From CAWFZT01 sp963820415 (lineage in GTDB: Bacteria; Chloroflexota; Anaerolineae; Anaerolineales; Anaerolineaceae), in NCBI GenBank assembly GCA_963820415.1, contig CAWFZT010000008.1, forward strand, positions 868,001 through 932,000: a DNA stretch of 64,000 nt, in the 5' to 3' direction. The translations under genes and the position numbers were made by a program. Below the pieces are notes generated by a model. The model searched no databases and was not told the origin of the DNA. It saw only the letters and a list, made by a program, of their open reading frames with translations. Shown piece after piece: positions 36,175 to 44,830 of the stretch (positions within the stretch are counted from its first letter, which is position 1; the number at the start of each line of letters is the position of its first letter).

Positions 36175-37321
36175 ATGTAAAGATGCCGGCCTGCCGGGTG
36201 GCGGAATACATGGCCTGTAAATTTTCCAGGGGGACACAAGGCGGCAGATTGTTGGCCTCGCTCATGATAAACTTCCCGCCCTGGCGGATGCCGCTGCGCA
36301 GGATGGTTTCAGTCTTCCGGTAAACCTCGGCGGGTGAACCTTCCAGGAGCGCAGCCACCGGGATGCCGCCCTGGATTTCTACGTCTTCCCCGATCTCACC
36401 GCGCAGGCTGGTAAAATTGATCGGATAGCCGGTCTCAAAGCTCTTGATATTTAATTCCTTGACCAGGGTAGGCAGATGACGCTGCACGTTGCCGCACAGA
36501 TGCATGGAATGCGGGCCCGGCCCATACAGAGCCTCGAAAAACTGCCGGTGATAAGGTAAAACCTTTTCTTTATACATGCGCACGGAAAGGAACTGGATGG
36601 CGTCGTCCGCCAGGCCGCCTGCCACCGGCCGCTCTTCCATGCCAATGTACTTGCGCCAGGCCTGGATGCGGGTGATGATTGCCTGGGTGACAAAGCTCAT
36701 CACCTCGTGGAAGTAAACTTCATCGGTGGTGATCTCTTCCAGGAACTGTGCGCCGCGCATACCCAGCGCCACGGTAAATGGGCCATCAGTGCCCAAGGGG
36801 GTCGGCGAGTCGACGTGTACCGGGCGCCCGTAGAATTCATAGTTGGCTGCCCGATGTTGAAAGTATTCGTGAAATTCCTTGAGCTGGCCCATAATACCAT
36901 CAAAAGGAGCGGGGACGCCTTTCTCAAACATTTCACGCTTGTGCTGGCCGGTAAAGTGCGGCGTGGTAGCGGAGACCTGTCCATCCCGGTAGGCAATCTC
37001 GCAGCCAAACCAGCTCTCTTCGACCACGTTACCGAAGTGGACATACGCCGGCCATGCTTTCTCGGGCACACCCATTTCCATGTCCTGAGGCAGGGTATGT
37101 ACCAGGTAATAGTAATATTTCAGGAAAGTGTTGAACATCAGCTCGGGGTCCTCGCAAAAACTCTTCCAAGTGACCCCTTCCCGGTTCAAGTCCGGGTTCT
37201 GGATCCAGATGCGCGGGTTGGTGCCCAGGAGCATGGGGGTTCTAACCGGCCGGCCGGCGCGGTAAGCCTCCCAAACTTGCTTGACTTCTTGGTTGTGCCG
37301 AGTAAAATCATGCGTTGGCAT
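36167..37321 (-). CDS. UroD-fold protein with intact zinc-thiol signature
   Basis: A 384-residue member of the UroD/MtaA/CmuA superfamily. It keeps HLCGN and a downstream Cys in LPPCVPLEN, matching the HxC...C zinc ligands of corrinoid/coenzyme M methyltransferases, and so may be a methyl or alkyl transferase rather than a decarboxylase. Start ATG 37321 is chosen (GGAAAGAAG upstream); the longer frame would run through the promoter and operator. It is first in an operon with nanE, placing it in amino-sugar metabolism by context only. It has about 24-nt spacing to the operator-like palindrome, so it is probably repressed without its inducer. Confidence 0.82.
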   Translation of the reverse strand: MPTHDFTRHNQEVKQVWEAYRAGRPVRTPMLLGTNPRIWIQNPDLNREGVTWKSFCEDPELMFNTFLKYYYYLVHTLPQDMEMGVPEKAWPAYVHFGNVVEESWFGCEIAYRDGQVSATTPHFTGQHKREMFEKGVPAPFDGIMGQLKEFHEYFQHRAANYEFYGRPVHVDSPTPLGTDGPFTVALGMRGAQFLEEITTDEVYFHEVMSFVTQAIITRIQAWRKYIGMEERPVAGGLADDAIQFLSVRMYKEKVLPYHRQFFEALYGPGPHSMHLCGNVQRHLPTLVKELNIKSFETGYPINFTSLRGEIGEDVEIQGGIPVAALLEGSPAEVYRKTETILRSGIRQGGKFIMSEANNLPPCVPLENLQAMYSATRQAGIFTYE

Positions 37322-37351
37322 AGATACGAGCTTCTTTCCAGGTGAACATGA

Positions 37352-37416
37352 ATGATAACCATGTGTTATCATACAGAAGGTATAACCAATATAACGTAAC
37401 GAAATTTGTTTGTCAA
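37352..37416 (-). promoter_or_regulatory. Sigma-70-like promoter with downstream operator palindrome for the UroD-fold/nanE operon
   Basis: The minus-strand TTGACA (37416-37411), a 17-bp spacer and TATATT (37393-37388) form a near-consensus promoter, with +1 near 37381. Just downstream, ATGATAAC-CATGT-GTTATCAT (37352-37372) is a perfect 8-bp inverted repeat with a 5-bp centre, a typical binding site for a dimeric repressor (LacI, GntR or similar). No regulator gene adjoins it. The divergent plus-strand gene begins at 37498. Confidence 0.75.
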
Positions 37417-37497
37417 CGCTCTCGAACAGTTGTGCCTGATTCACAGTCACAACCAACCAGTCATGATCCTCCTTATTCAACCTAATAGGTACACCTC

Positions 37498-38697
37498 ATG
37501 TCCAACCCGGCCAAAATTTCGCGTAAAGAATTCCTGCGCCTGTTGGCGACCAGCCTGGGCGCAGCGGCCGGTGGGCGCCTGCTGGCGACCTGCAGCCCGT
37601 CCAGCCCACTGGTTGCTCCGGCCAACCCCACCGCCCAACCCGAAATCAGTTCCGCTACCCTGCTGGCGCTAACTGGTACAGCCGCACCCCTGCCTGTCAC
37701 TCCCCCCACAAATACCCCCGAACCTGCCCAACCCACCCCCACAACCAAGCCGACCATCACTGTTACCCCCGCAGGTCCCGGATGGAAGCGCCGGCCAGAA
37801 GTGATCAAATTCTACCCGGACGCACCCAGCCAACTGGTGCGCGTTCATAACGCCGGGGTGCACACAAGCGGCGACCAGCTCGTCCCTGATGCTCTGCGCC
37901 AGATGCTGGACGCCGGCATTACCCACCTGACCGGGATCAAGGACGCCCGCCAGGCCTGGGCGGCCCTTTTTGCCCCCAATGAGCGCATCGCTATCAAGGT
38001 CAACACGATCATGTCCAGCTCCTATTGGACGCCGGTGCCGCTGGTGATGGCGGTGGCGCTGTCGCTGCAGGATGCCGGCATCCCCGCCGAGCAGATCATT
38101 ATCTTCGACCGGGACGCCTCAGAGTTGAAGAACGCCGGTTTCACCATCAACCGGGATGGGCCGGGGCTGCGCTGCACTAATACGACCCAGTACGCCAAAG
38201 GTTACAAGCTGGTTGGCATCAACGCCGGGTTAAGCGAAACCCTGCTGGGCTGCGACGCGCTGATCAATATGCCCATCCTGAAATCGCACAGCAACGCCGG
38301 GATCAGCTTTTCCATGAAGAACCATTACGGTACTTTCCAGCGCCCGACCGAGTTCTATCACAGCGGCAAAGGCATCCAGCGCGGCATCGCCGAGTTGAAT
38401 GCCCTGCCGGATATCAAGGACCGCACCCGCCTGATCGTGGGCAGCCTGCTTAACTTCGTGGGGGCCAGCTCATGGACCTGGTCGAACGCCCTGCCGGGCG
38501 ATTCGCTGCTGTTCAGCTTCGACCCGGTCGCCGCTGACGCTTACGCCCTGCAGGAGTTTCAGAAGGTGGTCACGCTGAGCGGGCCGTCGCCCAAGACGGT
38601 CAAGGCGCTGGCAACTCCATGGATCGCCAACGCGGCCTTGCTGGGGGTGGGGACGAACGACCCGGCCAAATACCAGGTGAACGAGGTGAGTTTGTGA
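37498..38697 (+). CDS. DUF362 lipoprotein with Tat-like signal
   Basis: A 399-residue exported protein. The N-terminus has SRKEFLRL (Tat-like with Arg-Lys) and a lipobox ending in Cys (LLATC, about 32), then a Pro/Thr linker to about 95. The body is a DUF362 domain (about 110-390), a family also found in iron-sulfur and uncharacterised redox proteins; no Cys4 cluster motif is seen here. Segments such as RIAIKVNTI and DALINMPILKSHSNAGISFSMKNHYG are family hallmarks. It is followed after 21 bp by another lipoprotein gene with GGAGGTG ribosome site. Function is unknown. Confidence 0.85.
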   Translation: MSNPAKISRKEFLRLLATSLGAAAGGRLLATCSPSSPLVAPANPTAQPEISSATLLALTGTAAPLPVTPPTNTPEPAQPTPTTKPTITVTPAGPGWKRRPEVIKFYPDAPSQLVRVHNAGVHTSGDQLVPDALRQMLDAGITHLTGIKDARQAWAALFAPNERIAIKVNTIMSSSYWTPVPLVMAVALSLQDAGIPAEQIIIFDRDASELKNAGFTINRDGPGLRCTNTTQYAKGYKLVGINAGLSETLLGCDALINMPILKSHSNAGISFSMKNHYGTFQRPTEFYHSGKGIQRGIAELNALPDIKDRTRLIVGSLLNFVGASSWTWSNALPGDSLLFSFDPVAADAYALQEFQKVVTLSGPSPKTVKALATPWIANAALLGVGTNDPAKYQVNEVSL

Positions 38698-38718
38698 CCG
38701 CTGGTAAGGAGGTGAAAT

Positions 38719-39975
38719 ATGGCACAGAGGCGTTTGCGCTGGTTCTTCTTAACGACTGTTATCTTCCTATTAATCTCCTGTTCAATCCCCCTGACTATCC
38801 GGCAGGTCCAGCCGGGGCAAAATACTCCTGCGGGAATAATAACTCCCATCCTTTCCAGCACCCAGGCGCCATCCAACCTGCCGCCTTCGGTTAGTATCAG
38901 CCTCGGCACGCCGCAGCAAATCTTCCACTTTGGCCAGTCTGATGCGATGGGGTTGTTCAATGTGCCCGACATGCACACAGGCGTGCTCCAGCAGCCCGAC
39001 CAGTCCTATCTTCTGTGGATCACGGGGAACATCGGTCCGAGCGGCGGCTCGATCGCCATGCTCTCCACCAAAGATTTTATTCACTATGAGAATGCCGGCC
39101 CGGGCACCTCAAATAAGGCGGGGCCGGTCATGGCTCCAAGCTGCCTGAAAGGCGACTCATCCTGCCGGCAGAACTACGACGCGGACTACGTGGGCGCCAA
39201 TTCGGTCATCACCGCCAGCAACGGAAAGGACTTGCTCATGTTCTATGAGGCCGGGAATAAATCCATTGGGTCCACGCAACCAGGCGGGTGGGAATACAAC
39301 GTAATGGCGCTGGCCCGCTCAAGCGACAATGGCCGTACCTGGACGCGTCAAGGTGCGATTGTCTCCGGATCCGACCCCAAGCCCAACGCCGTGGGAACCA
39401 CCCAGCCCGGTATTTCTGAAGCGGGCACGCTGGTCGCCAACGGCTACATTTACATGTTCTTCCAGTACGTCCCCAACCAGGATGGCGAGCCAGACGCGCC
39501 TTCCATCATTCAGGCCGCCCGCGCCCTGCTGGCGAGTGATGGGGCTCCGGGGTCGTGGATAAAGTACTACAACGGCGGTTGGAGCCAACCTGGGCTCGGA
39601 GGCAAGGGGGTAACCATCGTGGCGACCGGCAAGGGGAGCGGGTGCACGCGCCCGGTGCAGGTATGGCCGGTCTTCAGCACCTATCTCAATGCCTACGTGC
39701 TCACCTTCCTGTGCAACGAGGGCTGGTTTTTCTCAACCTCGACAGACCTGGTCACCTGGGCAGCCCCCACTCAGTTTTTGAATATGCCGATGTGGCGGCC
39801 GTGCCAGCCAATGGATCTAAATTACATCCTGGTCACTCCCGGTAAGCCGGGTGGCCTAATCGACCAGACTGGTTACGTGTTGTATGCTCACACGGACCAG
39901 CGCGGCTTGAACTGCGACAAATTTTACCCGCACGAGCTGTGGGCGCGCCCGTTTACGTTCACCAGCAGCCCATAG
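38719..39975 (+). CDS. Secreted lipoprotein, probable beta-propeller (GH43/sialidase-like fold)
   Basis: A 418-residue lipoprotein with lipobox LLISC (Cys about 21). After a short linker the chain shows repeated beta-blades with the Asp-box-like SSDNGRTWT and similar turns (MLSTKDFIHYE, FSTSTDLVTWA), as in five-bladed glycosidases or sialidases. The Asp/Glu/Asp triad of GH43 could not be placed with confidence. It is co-directional with the preceding DUF362 lipoprotein and probably in the same operon. Extracellular glycan binding or cleavage is plausible but not shown. The end is followed by about 120 bp of AT-rich sequence with no gene. Confidence 0.7.
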   Translation: MAQRRLRWFFLTTVIFLLISCSIPLTIRQVQPGQNTPAGIITPILSSTQAPSNLPPSVSISLGTPQQIFHFGQSDAMGLFNVPDMHTGVLQQPDQSYLLWITGNIGPSGGSIAMLSTKDFIHYENAGPGTSNKAGPVMAPSCLKGDSSCRQNYDADYVGANSVITASNGKDLLMFYEAGNKSIGSTQPGGWEYNVMALARSSDNGRTWTRQGAIVSGSDPKPNAVGTTQPGISEAGTLVANGYIYMFFQYVPNQDGEPDAPSIIQAARALLASDGAPGSWIKYYNGGWSQPGLGGKGVTIVATGKGSGCTRPVQVWPVFSTYLNAYVLTFLCNEGWFFSTSTDLVTWAAPTQFLNMPMWRPCQPMDLNYILVTPGKPGGLIDQTGYVLYAHTDQRGLNCDKFYPHELWARPFTFTSSP

Positions 39976-40096
39976 GGTGTTTCGGGCCGGATGATTGGTT
40001 TGGTTGGCATATGAATTACTAAACCGATCAAATTAATATAAACTCAATTGGTGGTACCGTTTTCTCCAAAAAGTTATCAATGAAAGTAGCAATGCT

Positions 40097-40678
40097 ATGG
40101 ATGACCAGGCCCTGAGAGACTATTTTAAATTCGACGAAGCTGATCTGAATGCCAATCGTAATGGCAGTTTGACTGAAAAACAGAAAATGAAACTGGTACA
40201 GGATAATAAATCCTCAAAAACATTTGGCATTGGCTGCGGTATCGGCGGCGGTTTATTTTTCATTGCCATTGCTTCAATTTTCCCAATTGAATTTATTCCC
40301 ATGGGCCTTGCCAGCCTGCAAAAACATAATGTGGGCGCTGCTACGGGAGATTTTATTTCCGCAGGGATTTGGGTGCTGGTCTGGGGGGGAATTGGTTTGG
40401 TGGCAATTGTCTGGGGGATTCAATCTGGGACAAAAGACAGGAGCAAAGTTCTGCTCAAAAAAGCAGCCGGGCTAATCAACCTGGTAGGCATTGAAAGGAC
40501 CGGCGAACACGGGCATACCTACATCGACCATGAGCTCCATATAGGGCGAGAGGAATTTGACGTGGATGAAGAGGTCGCCGGTTTTATGATGCAGGGTGAT
40601 CTGTATGCCGTTTATTACATTGAAAATATGGATGGCTCCGGACAACAGGTTATGTCAGTGGAGCATCTTTCTAAATAA
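40097..40678 (+). CDS. Two-span membrane protein of unknown function
   Basis: A 193-residue protein. A charged N-terminal segment (about 1-45) precedes two hydrophobic spans (about 49-75 and 90-115) and a soluble C-terminal domain (about 125-193) with GHTYIDHELHIGREEFDVDEEVAGFM. I do not recognise the family. It has slightly lower GC than its neighbours and stands alone between the lipoproteins and a YitT gene. Downstream, CCTCCCTTTTTTGAGAGGG around 40715 could form a weak hairpin before a T run. Confidence 0.65.
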   Translation: MDDQALRDYFKFDEADLNANRNGSLTEKQKMKLVQDNKSSKTFGIGCGIGGGLFFIAIASIFPIEFIPMGLASLQKHNVGAATGDFISAGIWVLVWGGIGLVAIVWGIQSGTKDRSKVLLKKAAGLINLVGIERTGEHGHTYIDHELHIGREEFDVDEEVAGFMMQGDLYAVYYIENMDGSGQQVMSVEHLSK

Positions 40679-40811
40679 TTGTAAACAGCGCTGCCCATTG
40701 AGACAGGTTTTTATCCTCCCTTTTTTGAGAGGGTTGTTTTACTGCTAAAAAACCGGCATCTGCCTGAAAGGGCCTTATAATCCTGGATCATCCTTGATCA
40801 CCGGAGGTGCC

Positions 40812-41741
40812 GTGTGGAAAGCCAACCTGTCTCTCAACCATCCCTTCTGCAAAAAGCCCGGCGCGGGTCAGGGGCGTTGGATTTCTCCTGGCGGGCGCGT
40901 GCGAGACTACGCCTTTATCCTGCTCGGCTCGCTGGTGCAGGCCATCTCCATGCGGCTGTTCCTCGTCCCGGCTCAACTGGTCAGCGGAGGCATCAGCGGG
41001 GCAGCGCAGATCATCAACTTTTACACTCATTGGCCAATCGGTCTGATGGTTTTTATTGGAAATGCGCCCCTGTTCATCCTGGGCTGGCGCTTCCTGGGCG
41101 GGCGGCGCTTTGCCCTGCGCACGGCTGCGGCGATCACCTTCTTTTCTTTCTTTACCGATTTTCTGACCCTCTTTATCCCCGCTAAAGGCATCACCCAGGA
41201 CCTGGTGTTAAACAGCCTGTATGGAGGCATCACCCTGGGGATCGGTCTCGGCCTGGTCTACCGCGGGCGTGGTACCAGCGGCGGCAGCGACATCCTGGCC
41301 CGCATCCTCAACAACCGCCTGAGCATTCCCCTTTCACAATCTTACATGATCACTGATACGCTGGTGGTGCTGGCAGGCGGGTTCGCCTTCAACTGGGAAC
41401 GGGCGCTCTACGGCCTGATTGTCATTTACGTGAGCGGGCTGGTGGCGGAAATGGTCTCAGAAGGGTCGAGCATCTTCCGCACCGCCATGATCATCACCAG
41501 CCAGCCCGATGAAGTCTCACGGCGAGTGCTGAAGGAAATGGTGCGCGGTCTGACCATCCTGCCCGGCACAGGGGCCTACACCGGTGCTCCCCGCCCAGTG
41601 CTGTACTGCGTAATAACCCGCCCGGAGGTGAACCAGCTCAAAGAGCTGGTGCGCGAGGTCGACCCGCAGGCTTTCATGGTTATCGGCATTGCCCACGAAG
41701 CCCTGGGCGAGGGCTTCAAGCCGCTGGTCGATAAGCAATGA
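40812..41741 (+). CDS. YitT-family membrane protein (DUF161 plus DUF2179)
   Basis: A 309-residue membrane protein with five to six spans in the N-terminal DUF161 region (about 30-215; LVSGGISGAAQII, YRGRGTSGGSDILARIL). The cytoplasmic DUF2179 domain (about 225-305; RPVLYCVITRPEVNQLKELV) is typical of YitT proteins. Function is not established; some family members influence membrane or transport processes. GTG 40812 is preferred because GGAGGT (40803-40808) lies just upstream, although the spacing is short. Confidence 0.88.
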   Translation: MWKANLSLNHPFCKKPGAGQGRWISPGGRVRDYAFILLGSLVQAISMRLFLVPAQLVSGGISGAAQIINFYTHWPIGLMVFIGNAPLFILGWRFLGGRRFALRTAAAITFFSFFTDFLTLFIPAKGITQDLVLNSLYGGITLGIGLGLVYRGRGTSGGSDILARILNNRLSIPLSQSYMITDTLVVLAGGFAFNWERALYGLIVIYVSGLVAEMVSEGSSIFRTAMIITSQPDEVSRRVLKEMVRGLTILPGTGAYTGAPRPVLYCVITRPEVNQLKELVREVDPQAFMVIGIAHEALGEGFKPLVDKQ

Positions 41742-41826
41742 TGACCGCTAAGAAAAAGAGTCAACCACTATCTGACCCGTTGAGCAAAAACCTTTGTGCT
41801 CTTTGAGCCCTTTGTGGTTAATCTCT
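41742..41826. repeat. Interspersed-repeat-like sequence between convergent genes
   Basis: The gap contains CCTTTGTGCTCTTTGAGCCCTTTGTGGTTAA-like text (about 41790-41820; quoted in two parts, CCTTTGTGCTCTTTGAG and CCCTTTGTGGTTAA). It resembles the common AACCACAAAGGGCTCAAAG dispersed repeat of environmental bacteria. It is related in style to the repeat at 32470-32584. No gene is seen. Confidence 0.4.
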
Positions 41827-41830
41827 TATC

Positions 41831-42496
41831 TTAGTGATTCGCCAGGAGCGCTCCGCAAATCAGCAGGAGTTGCCCGAGCTGGTAGGTCAAGTGAACGTAG
41901 ACCACCCCGTGGCGGATTGGGCGCACGAACAGATTGCTGGCCAACAGCGAATCGGAGGTGAAGAACAGTCCGCCTCCCACGGCTGCCAGGATGGATGGCA
42001 ACCCGGCCCACTGGGGTTTTAACAGCGTCAGCAGGGCGGAAAGGAACATCAAGCTGACCGAGCAGCTATAAAACAGCACCGGGGCCTGCAATTTACGCGT
42101 TTCCGGGGCGTTTCTCAGACCACCCAGGACGTGCTTCCCGATGAAGTAACCCGCCGTCCCGACTCCCAGCAGGAAAAGTAAGCTGGGAAACCGCAGCGGG
42201 AGCGTCGTGCGGTTGAAAGCGATGATGTAGCATACCTGGGCTACCAGGAAGGCCGCCATACCTCCCAGGAAGATCCGTCTAGGCAGGCCCAGCAGGATAT
42301 CCCCCATCAGCGAAAAGACCAGCGCCAGGCCAAACCAAAGCATGCCGCCCTGCCACCCGCTGGCCAGGTAAGACCAGATCAGCAGGATCAGGATGGCAGC
42401 CGGGTTGGTAAAATACCCCACCGGTAGCCAATCTTTCCAGCGCACAATCCAATCGAAAACCGAAATAGATAGGACTAAAATGGGAAGGGCAAGCAT
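41831..42496 (-). CDS. YhhN-family lysoplasmalogenase-like membrane protein
   Basis: A 221-residue integral membrane protein with about eight hydrophobic segments. Family signatures are FSLMGDILL, YSCSVSLMFLSALL, GGGLFFTSDSLLA and TYQLGQLLLICG, including the conserved Asp residues proposed to form the metal-dependent active site. Members hydrolyse the vinyl-ether bond of lysoplasmalogens. Plasmalogens occur in many anaerobes, fitting an anaerobic lifestyle. It is convergent with the YitT gene. Short CAGCT/CAATCA-type simple repeats fill the 55-bp gap upstream, behind Era. Confidence 0.88.
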   Translation of the reverse strand: MLALPILVLSISVFDWIVRWKDWLPVGYFTNPAAILILLIWSYLASGWQGGMLWFGLALVFSLMGDILLGLPRRIFLGGMAAFLVAQVCYIIAFNRTTLPLRFPSLLFLLGVGTAGYFIGKHVLGGLRNAPETRKLQAPVLFYSCSVSLMFLSALLTLLKPQWAGLPSILAAVGGGLFFTSDSLLASNLFVRPIRHGVVYVHLTYQLGQLLLICGALLANH

Positions 42497-42551
42497 GGTT
42501 TAGCTCTCAGCTCTCAGCTTTTAGCTATCAGCAATCAACAATCATCAATTT

Positions 42552-43460
42552 TCAATCTTCCTTATGGCTGTACCCCATCAACCGCAGGGCATCTACATTG
42601 CTGCGCCAGTTCTTGTTGACCTTGACGCGCAGCTCGAGGAAGACTTTGCGCCCGCTCATCTTCTCGATTTCCTGGCGAGCCGCCGTACCGATTTTCTTCA
42701 GCATCTCTCCCCCCTGGCCGATGACGATGCCCTTGTGCGATTCCTTTTCCACGAACAGGGTGGCCAGGATGTGAGCTCCGACCTCGCCGCGCTCGGTGAA
42801 CTCATCGATGCGTACGGCGATGCCGTGCGGGACCTCCTCGCGCAGGTGTAATAAGGCCGCCTCACGGATCAGCTCGGCAGCGATGTCGCGCTCATAAAAA
42901 TCGGTGATCTCCTCTTCGCTGAAAAAAGGCTGCCCTTCAGGCAGGTGTAATAAGATCGCCTGCAGCAGCTCGGGGCAGCCCTGGCCTTTGGCTGCCGAAA
43001 CCAGGTAAGGGACCGCCCTGGGCAGCAGGGACTGGTAAGCCGCCTGGTGTTCCGGCAGGCGCTCCTCCCGCAGCAGGTCGGCCTTGTTGAGCGCCAGCAG
43101 TGTGGGTGGAAGCTCGCTTTTACCTGCCAGGCGCTGTCCAATCAAGATGTCTTCTTCAGTGGGCATCTCGTTGACTTCCACCATCCACAAGATCACATCC
43201 GCATCATCCAGGGCGGTCGACGCTTCTTCATTCATGTATTCCCCCAGCTTGTGGTGGGGTTTATGCAGGCCGGGCGTATCTACAAAGATCACCTGGGCAT
43301 TTTCGAGGGTCAGGATACCGAGCTGTTTGCGGCGGGTGGTCTGCGGCCGGGGGGAAACGGCGGCGACCTTCTGGCTCAGGAAGAAGTTGAGCAAGGTGGA
43401 CTTACCCACATTCGGGCGGCCTATGATAGCGGCATAGCCGGCTTTATGAGTGTTTGGCAT
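42552..43460 (-). CDS. era: GTPase Era
   Basis: A 302-residue ribosome-biogenesis GTPase with G1 GRPNVGKST, G3 DTPG, G4 NKAD and a C-terminal KH domain (about 205-300) that includes VIGQGGEMLKKIGTAARQEIE and VFLELRVKVNKNW. It binds the 3' end of 16S rRNA during 30S maturation. Length is exactly typical. Its start lies 40 bp inside the 3' end of the MGMT-like gene, so the two are transcribed together. Confidence 0.97.
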   Translation of the reverse strand: MPNTHKAGYAAIIGRPNVGKSTLLNFFLSQKVAAVSPRPQTTRRKQLGILTLENAQVIFVDTPGLHKPHHKLGEYMNEEASTALDDADVILWMVEVNEMPTEEDILIGQRLAGKSELPPTLLALNKADLLREERLPEHQAAYQSLLPRAVPYLVSAAKGQGCPELLQAILLHLPEGQPFFSEEEITDFYERDIAAELIREAALLHLREEVPHGIAVRIDEFTERGEVGAHILATLFVEKESHKGIVIGQGGEMLKKIGTAARQEIEKMSGRKVFLELRVKVNKNWRSNVDALRLMGYSHKED

Positions 43461-44011
43461 GGTTTTCGTCTTTCTCCAAAAAATTCCTTACACCCTTCCA
43501 ACCTTAACAGCCATGCTTTGGTCGCCAGCCCTCCCTGACCGCCGTAACCATGCAGCCGCTTGTCACTGCCGACCAGACGACGGCAGGGCAGCACCAGCGG
43601 GATCGGGTTGGCAGCGTTGGCGCTGCCGACGGCGATCGCCGCCCGCGGTTGGCCCAGGGCGCGCGCCACCTCGCCATAAGTACGTACTTCTCCATAGGGG
43701 ATGGCCTGCACCAGGCGTAGCGCCCGGGCGTGAAAGTCGGGCATCACTCGCCAGTCGATAGGCAGGTCGAACTGCCTGCGCCGGCCGTCCAGATACTCAT
43801 CGATTTGCACCAGGGCCTCTGCCAGGTAATTTGGGACGGGCGCGCCTGGCCTGGCGAAGGACGCCAGCTCATTTTCCGGCTCAACCTGTGCGCAGAATTC
43901 GACCCGCGCCAGACCCTGGCTTGTGACTGCCGCGCTGATCGGTCCAAGCGGAGATACCGGCAGGCAGCCGATCCACAGCGGGGTGGTCAATGGGATGTGT
44001 AAATTTGCCAT
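43421..44011 (-). CDS. Methylated-DNA-protein cysteine methyltransferase-like protein (MGMT/Ogt)
   Basis: A 196-residue protein with an N-terminal RNase H-like part and a C-terminal MGMT domain: AIPYGEVRTYGEVARALG (helix-turn-helix), GSANAANPIPLVLPCRRLVGSD and LHGYGGQGG. The acceptor Cys is kept but the usual PCHR is PCRR, so the His of the Cys-His relay is replaced by Arg. The Asn-hinge segment is also altered (ANAANP). It may be a repair enzyme with changed chemistry or an alkyl-base binding protein. Start ATG 44011 leaves only 24 bp to the divergent phzF-like gene. A minus-strand TATACT (44025-44020) implies a nearly leaderless transcript. Confidence 0.85.
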   Translation of the reverse strand: MANLHIPLTTPLWIGCLPVSPLGPISAAVTSQGLARVEFCAQVEPENELASFARPGAPVPNYLAEALVQIDEYLDGRRRQFDLPIDWRVMPDFHARALRLVQAIPYGEVRTYGEVARALGQPRAAIAVGSANAANPIPLVLPCRRLVGSDKRLHGYGGQGGLATKAWLLRLEGCKEFFGERRKPCQTLIKPAMPLS

Positions 44012-44035
44012 ATAATTACAGTATACACGATTGAT

Positions 44036-44830
44036 ATGATAAATAACCTTTACCTGGTAGATGCCTTCACCAGTCGGCCGTTTGCCGGTAACCCGGCGGC
44101 CGTCTGCCTGCTGCCCACCCCGGCTGATCCAGCCTGGATGCTGGCAGTCGCGGCGGAAATGAGGCTTTCTGAGACGGCTTTTCTTACGCCAAACCCGCAG
44201 GGTTTTGGCCTGCGCTGGTTCACCCCGCTCAAGGAGGTCAGGTTGTGCGGGCATGCCACCCTGGCCAGCGCCCATGCCCTGTGGCAAACCGGGCTGTTGG
44301 ACTCCAGCCAACCGGCCTGCTTTGACACGCTCAGCGGGCGGCTAACTGCCACCCGGCTCGGCGATTGGATCGAGATGGATTTCCCGGCCCGACCGCAGCA
44401 TCCGGCCAGCCCCCCTGAGCGCCTGGCGGAGGTGCTGGGAGCCTCCCCGCTTTACGTGGGAAGCAACGGCCAGACCTACCTGCTGGAATTGGAAAGCGAG
44501 CAGGTTGTGCGTGACTTGCAGCCCGATCTCCAGCGTCTGTTAGACCTGCCCGTCAAAGCTGTCATCGTTACCGCACCCTCCACTTCTCCCGCTTACGATT
44601 TTGTGTCGCGTTTCTTCGCCCCAGCTATTGGCATCCCCGAAGACCCGGTGACCGGCTCGGCGCACTGCTACCTGGCGCCTTACTGGGCTGGCCGCCTGGG
44701 CAAGACCGAAATGTCAGCCTATCAGGCGTCGTCGCGGGGTGGTGAAGTGAGGATGCGCCTGGCCGGTGAGCGAGTCATACTGGGCGGACAGGCGGTGACT
44801 GTGCTGGCAGGCGAGCTAAAAACCACCTAA
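44036..44830 (+). CDS. PhzF-family isomerase/epimerase-like protein
   Basis: A 264-residue protein with the two-lobed diaminopimelate-epimerase-like fold. The catalytic Glu lies in SETAFLTP (about 43), with a second-lobe motif EDPVTGSAHCYLAPYW. The family includes the phenazine isomerase PhzF, but most bacterial members have unknown substrates. The N-terminal VDAFTSRPFAGNPAAV is diagnostic. It is divergent from the MGMT-like gene with only 24 bp between start codons, so promoters must overlap the opposing coding ends. Confidence 0.9.
   Translation: MINNLYLVDAFTSRPFAGNPAAVCLLPTPADPAWMLAVAAEMRLSETAFLTPNPQGFGLRWFTPLKEVRLCGHATLASAHALWQTGLLDSSQPACFDTLSGRLTATRLGDWIEMDFPARPQHPASPPERLAEVLGASPLYVGSNGQTYLLELESEQVVRDLQPDLQRLLDLPVKAVIVTAPSTSPAYDFVSRFFAPAIGIPEDPVTGSAHCYLAPYWAGRLGKTEMSAYQASSRGGEVRMRLAGERVILGGQAVTVLAGELKTT

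Noticed and set aside
33193..37321. A complete sialic acid catabolic operon (NanA-like lyase plus NanE)
   Set aside because: The two genes are separated by a lipoprotein gene and remnants, and no ManNAc kinase, deacetylase, deaminase or sialic acid transporter is present.
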